From NCBI RefSeq assembly GCF_000315625.1, contig NW_005434590.1, positions 225,446 through 246,045 of the forward strand: 20,600 nucleotides of DNA. Direction: 5' to 3'. This document shows positions 1 to 11,949 of the stretch, in pieces. Numbering within the stretch: the stretch's first letter is position 1; each line of letters opens with the position of its first letter. The DNA comes from Guillardia theta CCMP2712 (taxonomy: Eukaryota > Cryptophyceae > Pyrenomonadales > Geminigeraceae). The notes beneath the pieces were generated by a model that was not told where the DNA came from, did no database searches, and saw only the letters and a list, made by a program, of their open reading frames with translations. A program made the position numbers and the translations under genes.

Positions 1-1242
1 TCTATGTTATCCACTCTTCTTATCATCCTTTCCACTTTCTCTCTCTACGTTCTGCCATCTCTGTTCTTTCACCGGCCCCCCCGGCCCCCCCCCCCACCCC
101 ACCCAACCCTCTCTCCCCATCCTCGCGCCGTACCTCGGATCCCCCGGCATGTCTGCCTGCGTGCCTCAACCCTACCCGTTGGAACCACAATGGACCCCCA
201 CCCCTAAAAGTTTTTCACCCTACCCTACAAAATAGAACATTTTTAGCTCATGATGACCCCTTCTTGATTACATACCCCACCATGTCATATCGACATGTCA
301 TACCCCACCCTTCCTATTCGTACTCACTGCGGCCTGCTCTGCCTGGAGGCTGACCTGGTAGGGATTAAAAGTACCGGTACGTTTTAGAGGATAAAAGTCT
401 ATTCATGGTGGGTACTAAGTTCGATGTAGGGGTGGAGTGTAACGTTAGAAGAAAAGACGGTAGGGTACAACGACTAGGGGTGTAATTGAAGGTCAAACAT
501 AGGGTACTTGTCAGAGGGGTAAGCTATCAGGGGTGGGGTAGGGGGTGAAGCGAGATGGTGCGAAGGGACAGTTGTTGTAGCCCTACACTCATGGTGGAAG
601 GCGAAGAGTTGGACGAGCGGGGCGAGGAAGTGAATGCAGAGGAACCAAGAAGAGATGCGAGCAGAGGACAGGAATGCATGGCATATCACGGTAGATCGGG
701 GTAGATCGGGGCAGATCAGGGTAGATCAGGGTAGATCAGGGTAGATCATGGCAGAGAATTTTTATGTGATCAAAGAGGACTGTCTCGAAGCAACGAGCAG
801 AGTTAGACTTTGAATACTGGGAGCTACCTGACATTGTTCGGCTCAGGCTCTTAATTTGCAGAGAATGTTCTCTGGGCTGGGACAGAAGGAGAGCTTCGTG
901 CTGATCAACTGGAACACGCATCAGGTACTGATTGACTGAAGTGAGGTTGTACAACCATATATCACACAAAGAGGTGGACGTGCAGAATTAGACAAGTGGT
1001 GAATGTAAAAGTATCAAATTCAGATAGAGAGCACTTATTGTATCAGGTGTACGAACTGAGTTGAATCCGCAAAAGAATAGCTCGTTGCGTATGAGGAGAG
1101 ATGAACTGGTTGTATGCCCGGTTGACTGGCATGACTCCAGGTTCTCACGGGCTGCAAGAAGGATATGGAGACCAAGACTTTTGTCTGCAAGAACACGGAG
1201 GAGCAAGCTTCTATCGAGTGAAGGATTGCGATTCAATTGAGG
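1..1242. other. Intergenic region, no gene seen
   Basis: I see no supported coding exon on either strand. The left end has a C-rich run (about 78-113). The stretch from 190 to 560 is full of short GGGGTA/TACCCC-type words that recur in other gene-free parts of the window (near 6000, 8600-8730 and 14930-15040). The right part, up to the start at 1243, would hold the promoter and 5' UTR of the next gene; I see no clear TATA box. Confidence 0.5.
691..750. repeat. 10-bp tandem repeat, six copies
   Basis: Six head-to-tail copies of GTAGATCRGG with single-base differences: two copies read GTAGATCGGG, one GCAGATCAGG, two GTAGATCAGG and the last GTAGATCATG. It lies in gene-free DNA. Each copy carries one GATC, so GATC recurs every 10 bp. 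Confidence 0.9.
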
Positions 1243-2425
1243 ATGTTTCATCACAAAGAAAGAATGACGAGGAGAGCTGCATGGCTGATCTGCGGGACAG
1301 CCTGTTTGGCCCTCGTGCTGATTGCCGTCTCCTCCAATGGCGCGAGGAAGCGATCCGCTATGTTGTGGGATCGATACCCAGGTCGCAGATTGGGCTTCAA
1401 GGGGTATCCTCGCAGACAAGCCTTGACGTACGATCCTTTGGTGGCCGAGTACAACTACCACTATGAGAACAACCCTGAGTCGGATCAGTTTCAACCTCTG
1501 GCTTCGTGCCCATGGTGCTTCAGCACAGGACAAGGTCTTCCCTTGCAAGCCCGCAGGCTGAGGAGATCACAGGGCATGCTGAAGCAGCTGGCCAGGGGGA
1601 GGACGCAGATGCTAGAGGAGGTTTCTGACTTTCCAGACATCGAGGACGACGAGGAGATAAAGGAGCAGAGAAACTCTGTAAAGAAGCTCTTCAGAGCCTT
1701 CGAGCCCGTATCGGAGCAGATGAACAAGCTCTCAGAAGCTGAGAAGAAGGACTACGCAAACTTCTACCGCGCCTACTCCGCCTACCAACTTCCTCATCCC
1801 CTCTCCGTGGACGGGCCATGGCAACCGGAGATTGAGTCGCTAGGAGACGACCTACCTCCCTACCTCTACCCCTACAGTGAGGCCTACTACCCCAACGGGG
1901 GTACCACGAAGCCCACGGTCACCATCAACGCCAACGGAGCGTTCAGCAGCAATTCCTTCCATGTCACTGGCCCACAGAGTATCAACGTGCAGATCGGAGG
2001 AGGAGGAGGAGGGGAGGAGAAGGATTCAAGCTACATCTACCCTGACGGCAAGCATGCGGTTGAGACCTCGTCCCCGAAGACTGTAGCGAAGCAGGTGAGG
2101 GGGGAAGGAGAGGGGAGGAGCAGGAGCGGGAGAGAGTTGGGAGGAAGTCAGACGAAAAGATAGCGCTAGAGGGCAGAGGGGAGGAGCTCGAGAATGGAGG
2201 AGATGGCAGAGGGGAGGAGCGAGAGACTGGAGGAGCACGCGTGACGTTGGTTTTGCTGCAGGTGGTTGGACGGCCTGTGGTCGATGGTTATGAAGGAGGC
2301 GAAGAGGTGAAGGCGACTTGCGATCCGGAAAACCCGGACTGCGGGTTTTGGCAGGTAGAGGGCAGGAGGAGGAGGGTTCATTGTTGAGGCTATTGCAGGA
2401 CGTGTACGACGATGCGTACTACTGA
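1243..2425 (+). CDS. Single-pass membrane or secreted protein, unknown function
   Basis: Three exons, 1243-2094, 2262-2354 and 2399-2425, join in phase 0 to give 323 aa. The introns start GTGAGG and GTAGAG and end in GCAG; the second is only 44 nt. The start is the first ATG in frame. Residues 1-11 are basic, and about 12-31 (AAWLICGTACLALVLIAVSS) form one hydrophobic helix, so this is a signal anchor or uncleaved signal peptide. The rest is mostly polar: CPWC near residue 89, an acidic-basic, probably helical stretch at about 125-165, a Pro/Tyr-rich segment with PPYLYPYSEAYYP, a six-Gly run, and an acidic Tyr-rich end after CDPENPDCGFW. I recognise no domain. The two tiny last exons are supported by phase and by residue style, not by homology. 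It converges on the PDZ gene, with stops about 124 bp apart. Confidence 0.7.
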
Positions 2426-2548
2426 TCTTACCAAATATATCCCTTAACGTTGTTTGTACACACGGATAGATTCTTGTCAATGCTTTGTCACTTTATAAAC
2501 TGAAATTAGAAAGACACGTGAAAGTGTAACCTCACGATCTTCACAGGT

Positions 2549-5452
2549 TTATCTTATCTTGTTGTTATCTTGATGCAAACTCGCCAGCTCAAGTCTGACA
2601 AACGATCCCTGCTCCATGTGTCACTCTTCCTCTCAGTCAGTCCTCGTGCTGGGTATCACCTGGGGCCCGATGATGAGGGAGACGATATTCTTGACGTCCC
2701 ATCCGTTGACTTCTGTCCCGTCGACTGAAATCTGACAAGAGAAATTAACCCCACCCTCCTTTTCCCTCCGCCTCCAGTCCATCATACCCCATCCTCCTCC
2801 CCTTCCTTATCCCAGCACCTCCCAATGATGTTGACCTCCATTTGATTCTAACTGCCCCTGCTGCCATCTACTCCCCTTCCTCCGTGGTCGAAATTCCAAC
2901 AGGTTTCTCCCTCCCTCCCTTCTTCCCCTCCCTTCTTCCCCTCCCTCCCTTTCCTTCCTTTCTCTCCCTCCTTCCTCCCTCCCTTCTCTTCCTCCTCCTC
3001 ACCAGCTGGTCTCCTCGCCGTATCTGTCCTGACGACTTTGCCGGGCCATTGGGTGCCATGCCGGTGATGAACACGTCGCCCTTGGCGGTCATGCCGAAGG
3101 AGATGCCGATGCCGACCGGGTCCTCAGGGGAGAGCTGCTGGCCGGGGATGGGCTGCCGCTGGATGATGACGAGCTTCTGCGTCCGCTTCTGCTGCATATC
3201 ACGACAGAGCCCTCAGCAGCGCCTGCTCCTTCACCTTCATGGCTGGAGATTTACTGGCAGTGTCTGGTTGTGCCTGAGGAGTCTGCATGAGAGCGTCACA
3301 CGAGGAGGAGAAGAGCAGTCGCTGGTTGCCTGCATGTCCAGGAGGCGAGGGCTCATGTATATCCTCTTCTCCTTGCTGTTGCCCTCTGCGATGGTGTCAG
3401 CAGAGCTACCCATGCCGGCTCCTCCTACCTCTAGGCGCGCTGTCAAGTCCGATGCTCCATCGCGGCTGAGGGTCTCCTCGCTCTTGCGGCTCCTTGAGCT
3501 GCTCTGATGAGGGCCTGAAGAACCTTCAGCGTCCTCCCCCCAGCTCGCCATGTGGCGTCACCTCCCCTGCGCCAGGAGCAGCGAAGACTCGCGGGTAGCG
3601 CGATGACGATCAGTCTCTGTGTTGAACTGCAGCAGATGCTTGCCTGAGCAAGAAGCTCTTCAGCCCTCCCCTCCCCTCCCCTCCCCTCCTCTGCTCTTCC
3701 ACCCTCCCACCCTTCACCCTCCCTCCCTGCCCCGCATGCATCAGCGCCATCTACCGTCATTCAAGATCACGTCTGCGCTCACAAACGTCTTGGGCGACAG
3801 AACCTGAACCTTGCTGGGGCTCTTGCTCTGGAGCCACAGGACAGCTGTCAAGCTTCTCAACCATCATGTTCTCAGCTCACCTTCAACCCCTCCGGCAGCG
3901 TCATGTCATGGCCCCTGTCACAACCTCGTCATGCTCATATCAACAACACTGTGGCTCTTGCCTCGAAGAAGGATGCGAGTCTTGTGAAGAGGGTTTCCTG
4001 GGGCTGACAGCAAGGTCACTCGCTGCAGGGGCCATCAGAGCTCCTGACGTGCTCTCGATCGCCAGGAACTTGGTGTCAGGCGGCGATCGGATATCGAGGA
4101 TCTGTGTGAGCGTTAGAGGAGAGGCAGCAAGGGGTGGGTTGGGAGACACATTTGGCTCTAAGGGGTGTAATTGTAATGAGCTGTCCTTGGAAGCTCCATG
4201 GTACGATGACTTGTCGACTGTGAGAGGTTTCTCCTGCTCCTGCAGTTTTTGCCGCAGAGCATTGATCTGGTGTAGGGGTTTCAAGGGATGGGAGATCGTT
4301 GCTGCCCAGCTCATACCTCGTCTTCATGCCTCTTCTCTTGATTTTTCAGCTCCATCCGCATAATCTTCAGCTGCAGCAGCGAGTCAAAGTCCCGCAAACT
4401 TCCAGGCGATTGGTTCTAGCACCTCGTTCTGAAGAGACTCGATCTTCTCGCTCATCTCGAGCACCTGCCATCACGATCAGACACTAATTTCCCAGCTCCT
4501 CTTTTTGCGCCTACAATGTCATCGCGCTTGTCAACGTCATATCTTGACACAGTGCTGATGGACGACCTCGGTCCTAGCGCTGCCACGTCACGACGCGAGC
4601 AATTGAGTTCACCTGTCTACTCACCCCCTGCCTCCGATGCCAACGAGTTTGTGGGAGATTGCCTGAGAGGAGAGAGTGAGAGGAGAAGAGAGTTAGAGGA
4701 CAGGAGGATGAGTTAAGATGAAGGGTAAAAGAGCCCGTGAGGTGGGAAGGAGAGGAGAGGAGAGGGGAGGAGAGAGGAGGGGAGGAGAGGAGAGAGAAGG
4801 GGAGGGGAGGGGAGGGGAGGAGAGAGGAGGGATGCACGTACTTGTTGTTGAAGCTCAGGCGCTGACTCTGACTCGTCGGAGGAAGCCTCTCCTCAACGTC
4901 TGATAAAATCTCAATGATCTAACAAGATAGTCAAGCGCGTGCAGTCTAACTCGGCATCGAAAGTGAGTGACGAGCTTTCACTGAGTACACCTCATTCTGT
5001 ATCGACTTCTCCTTGCGCAACGTCAGACACAGTCAATGTAAGCCAGCACATCTCAGACTCACTCTGTAGACATCTCCATGCAACGAGGGGGAGGGGCTCC
5101 TGTATCCTCTCCTCGACAAGGATCTTGGATCTGCATTGGCATCCTCGTTCTCCTGCCCGGGCCAGCAGTTCCAGAAGTTCTTGTTTCTGACATCGTCCAC
5201 GGATGGTGGTGCCAGGGACGAGGGTCGAATGGAGCTATGTTTCTTGGTGTTTGTTCCGAGGAACGAGTTTCTGTCTGAAGAGAACTGCCTCGACAACTCA
5301 GGATCAAAGTTCTCTTGTCCGAATATCTTGCGCTGAGGTGTTTCAATGGTGGAGATGGTAGATGCGATGCTTGCATGATTCTGTATCCCCGAGGATGAAT
5401 TTCCACTCAGAGTGTCTAGTCTCAAACAAGGAATTCCATCCTGACTCGACAT
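2549..5452 (-). CDS. Coiled-coil protein with C-terminal PDZ domain
   Basis: Probable scaffold protein of about 570 aa. Exons in coding order: 5452-5063, 5011-4991, 4918-4842, 4662-4625, 4579-4515, 4464-4423, 4370-4317, 4266-~3950, possibly 3914-3881, 3844-3755, 3643-3562, ~3498-3410, 3329-3235, 3191-3003, 2731-2660, 2608-2549. The N-terminal part is Ser-rich and looks disordered. Exons at 4464-4266 join into a heptad-like coiled coil (IESLQNE, then LKIMRMELKNQEKRHEDE, then INALRQKLQEQEK). The last three exons form a complete PDZ fold: QKLVIIQRQ as first strand, GIGISFG as carboxylate-binding loop in place of GLGF, GDVFITGMAPNGPAKSSGQI, GDQLISVDGTEVNGW, then GSFVRLEL as last strand. PDZ domains bind C-terminal peptides; the partner is unknown. 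Joins at 3950-3844 and 3562-3410 are uncertain. Several introns hold long purine/pyrimidine tracts. Confidence 0.75.
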
Positions 5453-6275
<823 letters not shown>

Positions 6276-6768
6276 TCAGTGAAATGAAACTTGCGACTTC
6301 AGGGCGACATGCTCCCAGCGGCTCAGACCCGCCTGCCCGTATCCGTCCCCCTCACTTTGATGTTCCCGTAGATGAAGTTGATACAGTGGAAGATAGAGAG
6401 TGAAATCAAAATCTTGATGCCTGCTTACAATTGATTGCATGATGTCTTCCGAGAGATTTTCTGTGTCCCTGATTCTACTAGCCCTCCCTTGTTCACTGTG
6501 CGATTTGATCATGATGCGAGAAGAGCGCACAGATCTCTAAGTTGAGGACGAGAACAGACGCTCTTGCTGGGTAGTTCGAGGCGAAATTCATGCCTGGTAA
6601 CTACTAGCAGAAGTAGAGAAAGAGTACAAGTTGGTGGTTCTTCGAGTGAATAGATTTAGAGACTAGAGTACGTAGAAAGGGACTAGAATATGAGTAAGCC
6701 GAATAAACGCGTATGCAATGATTCAGTGGAGAAATGAATCATATGATTTTCAAATATCAAATGTTTTG

Positions 6769-7651
6769 TCATGTCCATCGTATACAGGTAGGATCGTCAC
6801 TAGCTGATGATACATGTGAACTGGAATCATTGGAGTACCACTGCGCAACGTTATCCACATTGCCTTGCTCGGGAGTAGATATCCTATCCCTCATATCCCC
6901 TGTATACAAAACATCTCAGTCAAGGCGACTCTTTGTAAAGGACAGCAAAAGAAAGTTTGAGAAATATCATCAACTGTAAGTTTCAAAATCACAAATAAGC
7001 ATACATACCCTGCATTGTCTCGTAGAAAGGTTGTACTTGTTGTACGTGTTGATGACTTCCAGGCATGCACATCATTGGAGCAGGAAAGGGTCCCACTACG
7101 TCGTTGAAAGGAAGCTGCACGTGGTTTTGAGGCACAGGATCGACCAGATTTGGAGGAATGATCTGTTCATTGAACCCACCCATGTCTGCGAGCTCGTATC
7201 TCGGAGAGGAAGAGGAGGACGCTTGAAACTGGAACATGGGTCTGTTGCTGGCTGCTTGTGGGTATACTCCCATCTCCTCCCCGGCAAAGTGCAGCTGCGG
7301 TTGTACCATCGTCGCAATGGGAACATCCCTCAACCCGCTTTGTGTATGAAGAGCGTTGTCATTATTGCTGCTTTCTTCGCACTCATTTTCGCCCTTTTCT
7401 TTCTGATAAGGCCACTTCATGATCCCTAGCTTTCTGCAAGCATTCTTCAACGCTGTCACTGACAACCCCTAAAACATGAGCGAGTAAGCCTCGTTGAACA
7501 ACGATATTGGATTCAATACCAGGTGGTTGGCAGCATCTGCTTGCTTCATATGAAACAAGCTTGAGATGTCACTTTCTGAGAGAAACAACGGGTTGGATCT
7601 TGTGGATTGTCCTGTTTTCTTCCGGGGAAAAACTTGAACTCGAGGATACAT
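6769..7651 (-). CDS. RWP-RK domain transcription factor
   Basis: Predicted DNA-binding regulator; RWP-RK proteins (NIN-like and RKD groups) occur in plants, algae and other protists, acting in nitrogen response and reproduction. Exons 7651-7520, 7468-7009 and 6899-6769, phases 0 and 1, give 240 aa. The domain is at about residues 22-70: helix LSESDISSLFHMKQADAANHL, split by a 51-nt intron from GLSVTALKNACRKLGIMKW, then PYQKEK. The name motif reads KWPYQK instead of RWPxRK. The remainder is Gln-, Pro- and Ser-rich and looks disordered, as in activation regions. The 3' exon is supported by a GTATGT donor, a TATACAG acceptor, phase and a 43-codon open frame. The start is the first ATG in the exon; the frame stays open upstream to an acceptor at 7727, so a 5' coding exon is possible. 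It is too short to be a full NIN-like protein; no PB1 domain is seen. Confidence 0.85.
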
Positions 7652-8340
7652 AGTTACGGTGACGATTTTGGATAATGGTGCCTTTATCCAATCGTTCAAT
7701 TTCCTCCTACAGACTCGAAGCACAATCTGAACACAAAAGGGTGAAAACAGAAAAACAAAAATTCCTCGGGATGCATGGGCGTTTTTCCATGAAAGAAAGC
7801 AGAATACAGTAGAGAAAACTTGATGTGATTACATAAACCAAACATATTGTTATGAAGGGGCGAAATGTCAAGAAAAATCAGTTTGCTCACGCAATGGAAG
7901 AGAATTCCAAAGGAAAGAAATCAACAAACAAAAACATTCAAACCAAAAAACTTGTTAGGTAGACAAAAACGATGACAATCATTGAGACGCACAGAATCAC
8001 AACAAGTTCAGGTTCCTCAAACTCCCAGGTAACACATGAGCAAAAAGGGTCAGGTATGACATTTTGGTTAAGGAAGATAATACAAACAAAGCAATCTAGA
8101 ATGAAAGTGCGCAAAACATTTTAAACTGGGGCAACAAGTGAAGAAATCGACAAATCACATTTGTCAAGTAGAAATTATGTCAATCAGAGGCAAGAACGCT
8201 GAACTTACACAAATGCAGAGGAAGGAGTTAATGTTCAAGAACAATGCACTAGATTGACTGTGAGTGTGAGAATGAGGTCGAAGGCAGGAAGGAACAAAAC
8301 ATTTCCTCTCCTCGAGATCCTGCGACTCCTTGCTGTCTCG
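7652..8340. other. Upstream region of the RWP-RK gene with possible 5' UTR intron
   Basis: On the minus strand a good donor (GTAAGTTC at 8208) and acceptor (GTTCAG ending at 7727) would remove 482 nt just 5' of the RWP-RK exon. The sequence upstream of the donor has no frame that joins from an ATG, so the first exon would be untranslated. The interval is A-rich on the plus strand. No other gene is seen. Confidence 0.35.
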
Positions 8341-9234
8341 GTGAGGGGGTGCAGCAGGAGCCGCCTGGTGGAGGGGGGGGCTGGGTCCGTAGATATCCTG
8401 AATTACTACACTGTTTGCAATGTATGAAATTGAGTCTTTTCACTATTGCTTTAAAACATTTTGTAGATTGTTATCGTTTGCGATCTCTTCGACTGGCACC
8501 CCTACCCCTGAGAGATTCATGTCTCTACTACCACCCCACCCCTTCATTGTCCATGACTCTCGACTTTACCCCTGTCAACTACCTCGAGGACCCTCCCTTT
8601 CATATTCACCTGTGGGAGGGTAGGGTGTGCGAATGTGATGACAGAGGCCCAGAGTCAAATCACCCTTCAGAGGATCTCCCGACAAAATGTGGGGATGGTG
8701 GGGGTAGTAGTGGGTACGTTTCCCGACCACAAAAAATAGGATACTTCATGAATTTTCAAAATTCATTTTTCTTTTTGTGAAAGTTTCAAATTTGATAAGT
8801 GAAACGTTCAACTTTTTGCTTCCCTTTTCCTGAAATTGTTATTCCGATCTGCTGACGGATGCTTGCGTCTCCTTATAGATATACATTGATAACGAGTCTT
8901 TTCAGATCCTGTTTTTGGCTCTGGCCTATATCTGCGTCTGTTCCTATAGAATGCACCGAGAGGAATCCGAAATTATTTGGAATATTCAGATATTTTTTGA
9001 GAATATTCATTTTATTTACATGAATGTTTTAATGGCCTCAAATCCGGAAAAGGCTGATGTATAGGGGGGTAGTGTTGACTATGACTATAAAAACCACAAC
9101 GTTCCGTCAATTGAATCTGTCAAGAATTCAAGCATTCGACCGCCTCCTTCCAGTTCCGATATCCACCTTTTTGTTTAGTCAACGGAAAGCTCCGACTTCC
9201 GTGAATCATAGGTGAAGCAAGCCCCCCTCAATGG
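8341..9234. other. Intergenic region, possible dispersed repeat copy
   Basis: No coding exon is supported. The part from 8600 to 9100 looks like the gene-free stretch at 14930-15300: both have GGGTAGGGT, ATGTGCGAA or GTGCGAATG, GTGGGTAC, AT-rich runs with TTTCAAA, and a TGGCCT-AAATC phrase followed by GATGTA and a G run (9032-9068; 15172-15196). A TATA-like ACTATAAAAACC sits at about 9083, with no recognisable gene after it. Confidence 0.4.
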
Positions 9235-10150
9235 CTGACCTGAGGCCCGGGGCTGCGGCTCACGGGGGCCACATCGAGCAGGTCACGCAGTGACGGACCG
9301 TGAGAGTGGTATCCTGAGACTCGGGATCACTACCACTCCTACTGCTTTTTAACTTAACTTTGAGTAAAGAATTAAAGGGGCCAGAATCGAGCAACCCGTG
9401 TCACGGTGTCGGCGGTCGGACTCTGTGACCAGCGGTCCGTCCGGCGGGATCATGTGACTACGGAGTGACTCTCATCTGCGGCCGGGCCGGCCGCCGCACT
9501 GCCGCAGTCACGCGGCAATGAGCGGCGTCGCCCGCTGGCAGGCTGATGACAGTGACGCCCGCCGGGCCCGGCCGCCCGGCGGGCCCGCCAGAGCGCCGAT
9601 CGCCGGACTCGCCGCCCGGAACTCTGAGTCATCGGATCCGACAGCCTGAGTCCCGGATCATCCGCCCGTGGCAGCGGCCCCGGCCGACTCGGACGCCAGG
9701 CTCAGCTGTCGCCCGCGGACCCGGCTCAGGCCGGCGGCTCCGAGGCGGCCGCCTCTTGGGCCGGGTGACGGCCCCGGGCCCGGTCAGTGCCAGGCCAGTG
9801 CCGCCGCGCCGCGCGGCGGCCAGGCCAGCCCGGCCTGTGAGTCGGCCCCCGTCCGACTGGCGGGGGCCCGGTCCACCCGACCGGCGACTCAGCCGCGGGG
9901 CCCCCGTGACTGGGCCCACGGGGTGACCGCCGCCGCCGTGCCCGGAGTACCCGTACGGTACCGGCGCCGGTGCGGCATCATTCCGATCGGACTCCGCGAG
10001 TCGCTGAGTCGGACCGTCGCTTCAGGAACGGGTTGAACGGTTGAACCGTCCGATCTACTGCCGTAAGTTGCCAGTGGCGGCCTTCTGAGGCCCCTTGAAG
10101 AAGCCGGCGGGGCCTGCGGCACTCAACAGGTGACTAGCCGCGAGCTGAGC
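9235..10150. other. GC-rich island 2, dense in GAGTC/GACTC
   Basis: A block of about 0.9 kb that is very rich in G, C and CpG, broken only by an AT patch at 9341-9377. I count about 13 GAGTC or GACTC pentamers and about as many GTGAC/GTCAC words, with no fixed spacing. An inverted repeat (GAGTGGTA 9304-9311, TACCACTC 9331-9338) could form an 8-bp hairpin. Open frames exist on both strands only because stops are rare in such DNA; none shows a domain or plausible splice sites. It may be a decayed repeat or a CpG island. Confidence 0.55.
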
Positions 10151-10786
10151 CTCCCCAGTGAGTCCGAGTTCCGAGAGGCTACAAAAAGTTTTATTTTAAG
10201 ATTCAAATTCAAATTCAAATTTTCGACACACCAGCGTTTCCGGGTGGCCAAAAAAAGAATCAAAACTTTGAAACTTGCCATCAATGGGGAAGGGCTTCCA
10301 GGGAAAGCATGGCGCGGGAAACGGCTAGTCACTAGTAGTGCGAAGAAGGAGAAGCATGGAAGGGAGAAGGTTTTCCATAGAGCAGACGGTGAGGCTCACG
10401 GGGGGGGCTGACTGCTCGTGTCACTCGCTATGTCCGAGCAACCATCGGAGCTCAGATCAACTTAGCGACTTTTAGTGCAAGTTGGCGACAGAGCGCAGCG
10501 CTCAGGACGAGAAACTTGCATGATCACTGAGAAGGGATAAGAGGAGGCCAGACCATTCGCGCTTTAGAAGGATTCTTTCCTGTCAGGATTCATGTGCGAT
10601 GTTACAAAAGGACAACCTTGTTCCAATAGCCCATAGGTTACTCGTTACCTTAGAACTTGTTTACAGAGCATTATGTAGTGCCATGATATGTGATAGTATT
10701 GAGACGTATCACCTCAACTTTCTGATCTCGATGAGTCTAATATCTGACTTTCCTTCTGCTAGCGTGCTTTCAAACAGGTGAAACAC
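10151..10786. other. Intergenic, upstream of the 290-aa gene
   Basis: No gene seen. It contains a short ATTCAA direct repeat (about 10200-10220). A CAAACAG just before the next ATG (10771-10777) would serve as a splice acceptor, so an untranslated or short upstream exon is possible. Confidence 0.4.
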
Positions 10787-11949
10787 ATGGCAACAAGTAA
10801 AAAAACGAATCCAAGCGATGATCTTTTCGATTCCTGGCCCTCCCAATTGTTCTTGAACCTTCTCGATCCCTTTTTTCATTGCAATGATGAGCACGAGATA
10901 CCCTCGGCTCCCGCTGTGGACTGGAATGCTCATGTCGACGGCATGGTGGGCGATCTGAAGACGCAGGACATGGCGGAAGCCGATCGTTCTACTCCTTCCA
11001 AGGAAGAGCAGACATTCGCGAGGGCATGGGAGGACCTCTTCATCGATCATGCTGGGGACGCAGAGTCGCCCAAGGACGTCACAACGTCAACGTGGAGTCT
11101 CCTCACTGACAGCTTCGACTGCTGTACGCCAGCAGAGGGCACGCGACTACGGGAGGTGCAGCGGGAGACTGTGATTACATCCAAGAACAAGGAGGATAGT
11201 GACATCTCCCAGTACCTCTCCGACGGGTTCGGCAATCTTGCCAACTTCCTGCCCCAGTCTTCTTCCTCTCCTACCCAGCAGTATGGAAGTCTGCGCGTGG
11301 AGACAGAGCTGAGGGCGAGCAAGCTGAGAGGAGTGAGGACGAGGCTCCAGTCGATGATGTTGGAGGAGCCGTCGCCCCGGGCGAGAGGCAAGAACTTGGA
11401 GGCGATGAAGAAAGCGATGAAGAACTCATGGGCAGGTGAGTGATGAACCATTCTAAGTCCTGCTGTCTGTCTCAACATCTTCATCATTCCTCCCCCTCCC
11501 CTCTCCCCCCCACCACCTCCCTCTCTCTCCCCCGCCTTCCCCTCCCTACATGGTAATCTCTACATAACCCCAGCCCCCGTTCATGGCCAAACTGCTGCAA
11601 GACTTGTCCTTACTCCGTTGCCCATGTTTCTTCCGAGTTCTCCTAACCATTTTCTTCCCTCCCACTCAACAGATATCGAGAGATTACGCGAGCTCCGTCG
11701 ATCGAATCATCCTTCCGTCGTCTCTTGACTATTTTATCTCTTCTCTTAGATCAGATTGCAGACTTAAGACACAACCCGAACTTTTCAACACTGCTCGTGC
11801 TTCCGTCCTCACAAGTTGCATTCCCTTCTACTGAGCCCTCTTCAGTTCCTCCTATCCCTGCTCCTCGACCGACTACGGCGCCGTCCTCGGTCCTCATACT
11901 CTCTTCGTCTGTCTCTGATGATGTCCAGTCAGCTTCAGCAGACAAGTAG
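10787..11949 (+). CDS. Hypothetical protein, 290 aa
   Basis: Exons 10787-11435, 11673-11696 and 11750-11949 join in phase 1 each time, giving 290 aa. The first donor is GTGAGT and its acceptor CTCAACAG; the second intron is 53 nt with a weaker GTCGAT donor and CTCTTAG acceptor, and it isolates a 24-nt exon. The protein starts MATSKKTNPSDDLFDSWPSQ; the N-terminal part is acidic and the middle Ser/Thr-rich. A basic, probably helical part (RVETELRASKLRGVRTRLQ, then NLEAMKKAMKNSW) leads into ERLRELHQIADLRHN and a Pro/Ser-rich tail. No signal peptide, membrane helix or known domain is visible. The stop overlaps the end of the RBMX2-like gene on the other strand by 15 nt. If the 24-nt exon is spliced otherwise, the C-terminus changes; the first exon is the safest part. 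Confidence 0.65.

Noticed and set aside
9546-10036. Long open frames on both strands of the GC-rich island
   Set aside because: They are Arg/Pro/Gly-rich in every frame, overlap each other, and show no domain or splice support; stop codons are simply rare in such DNA.
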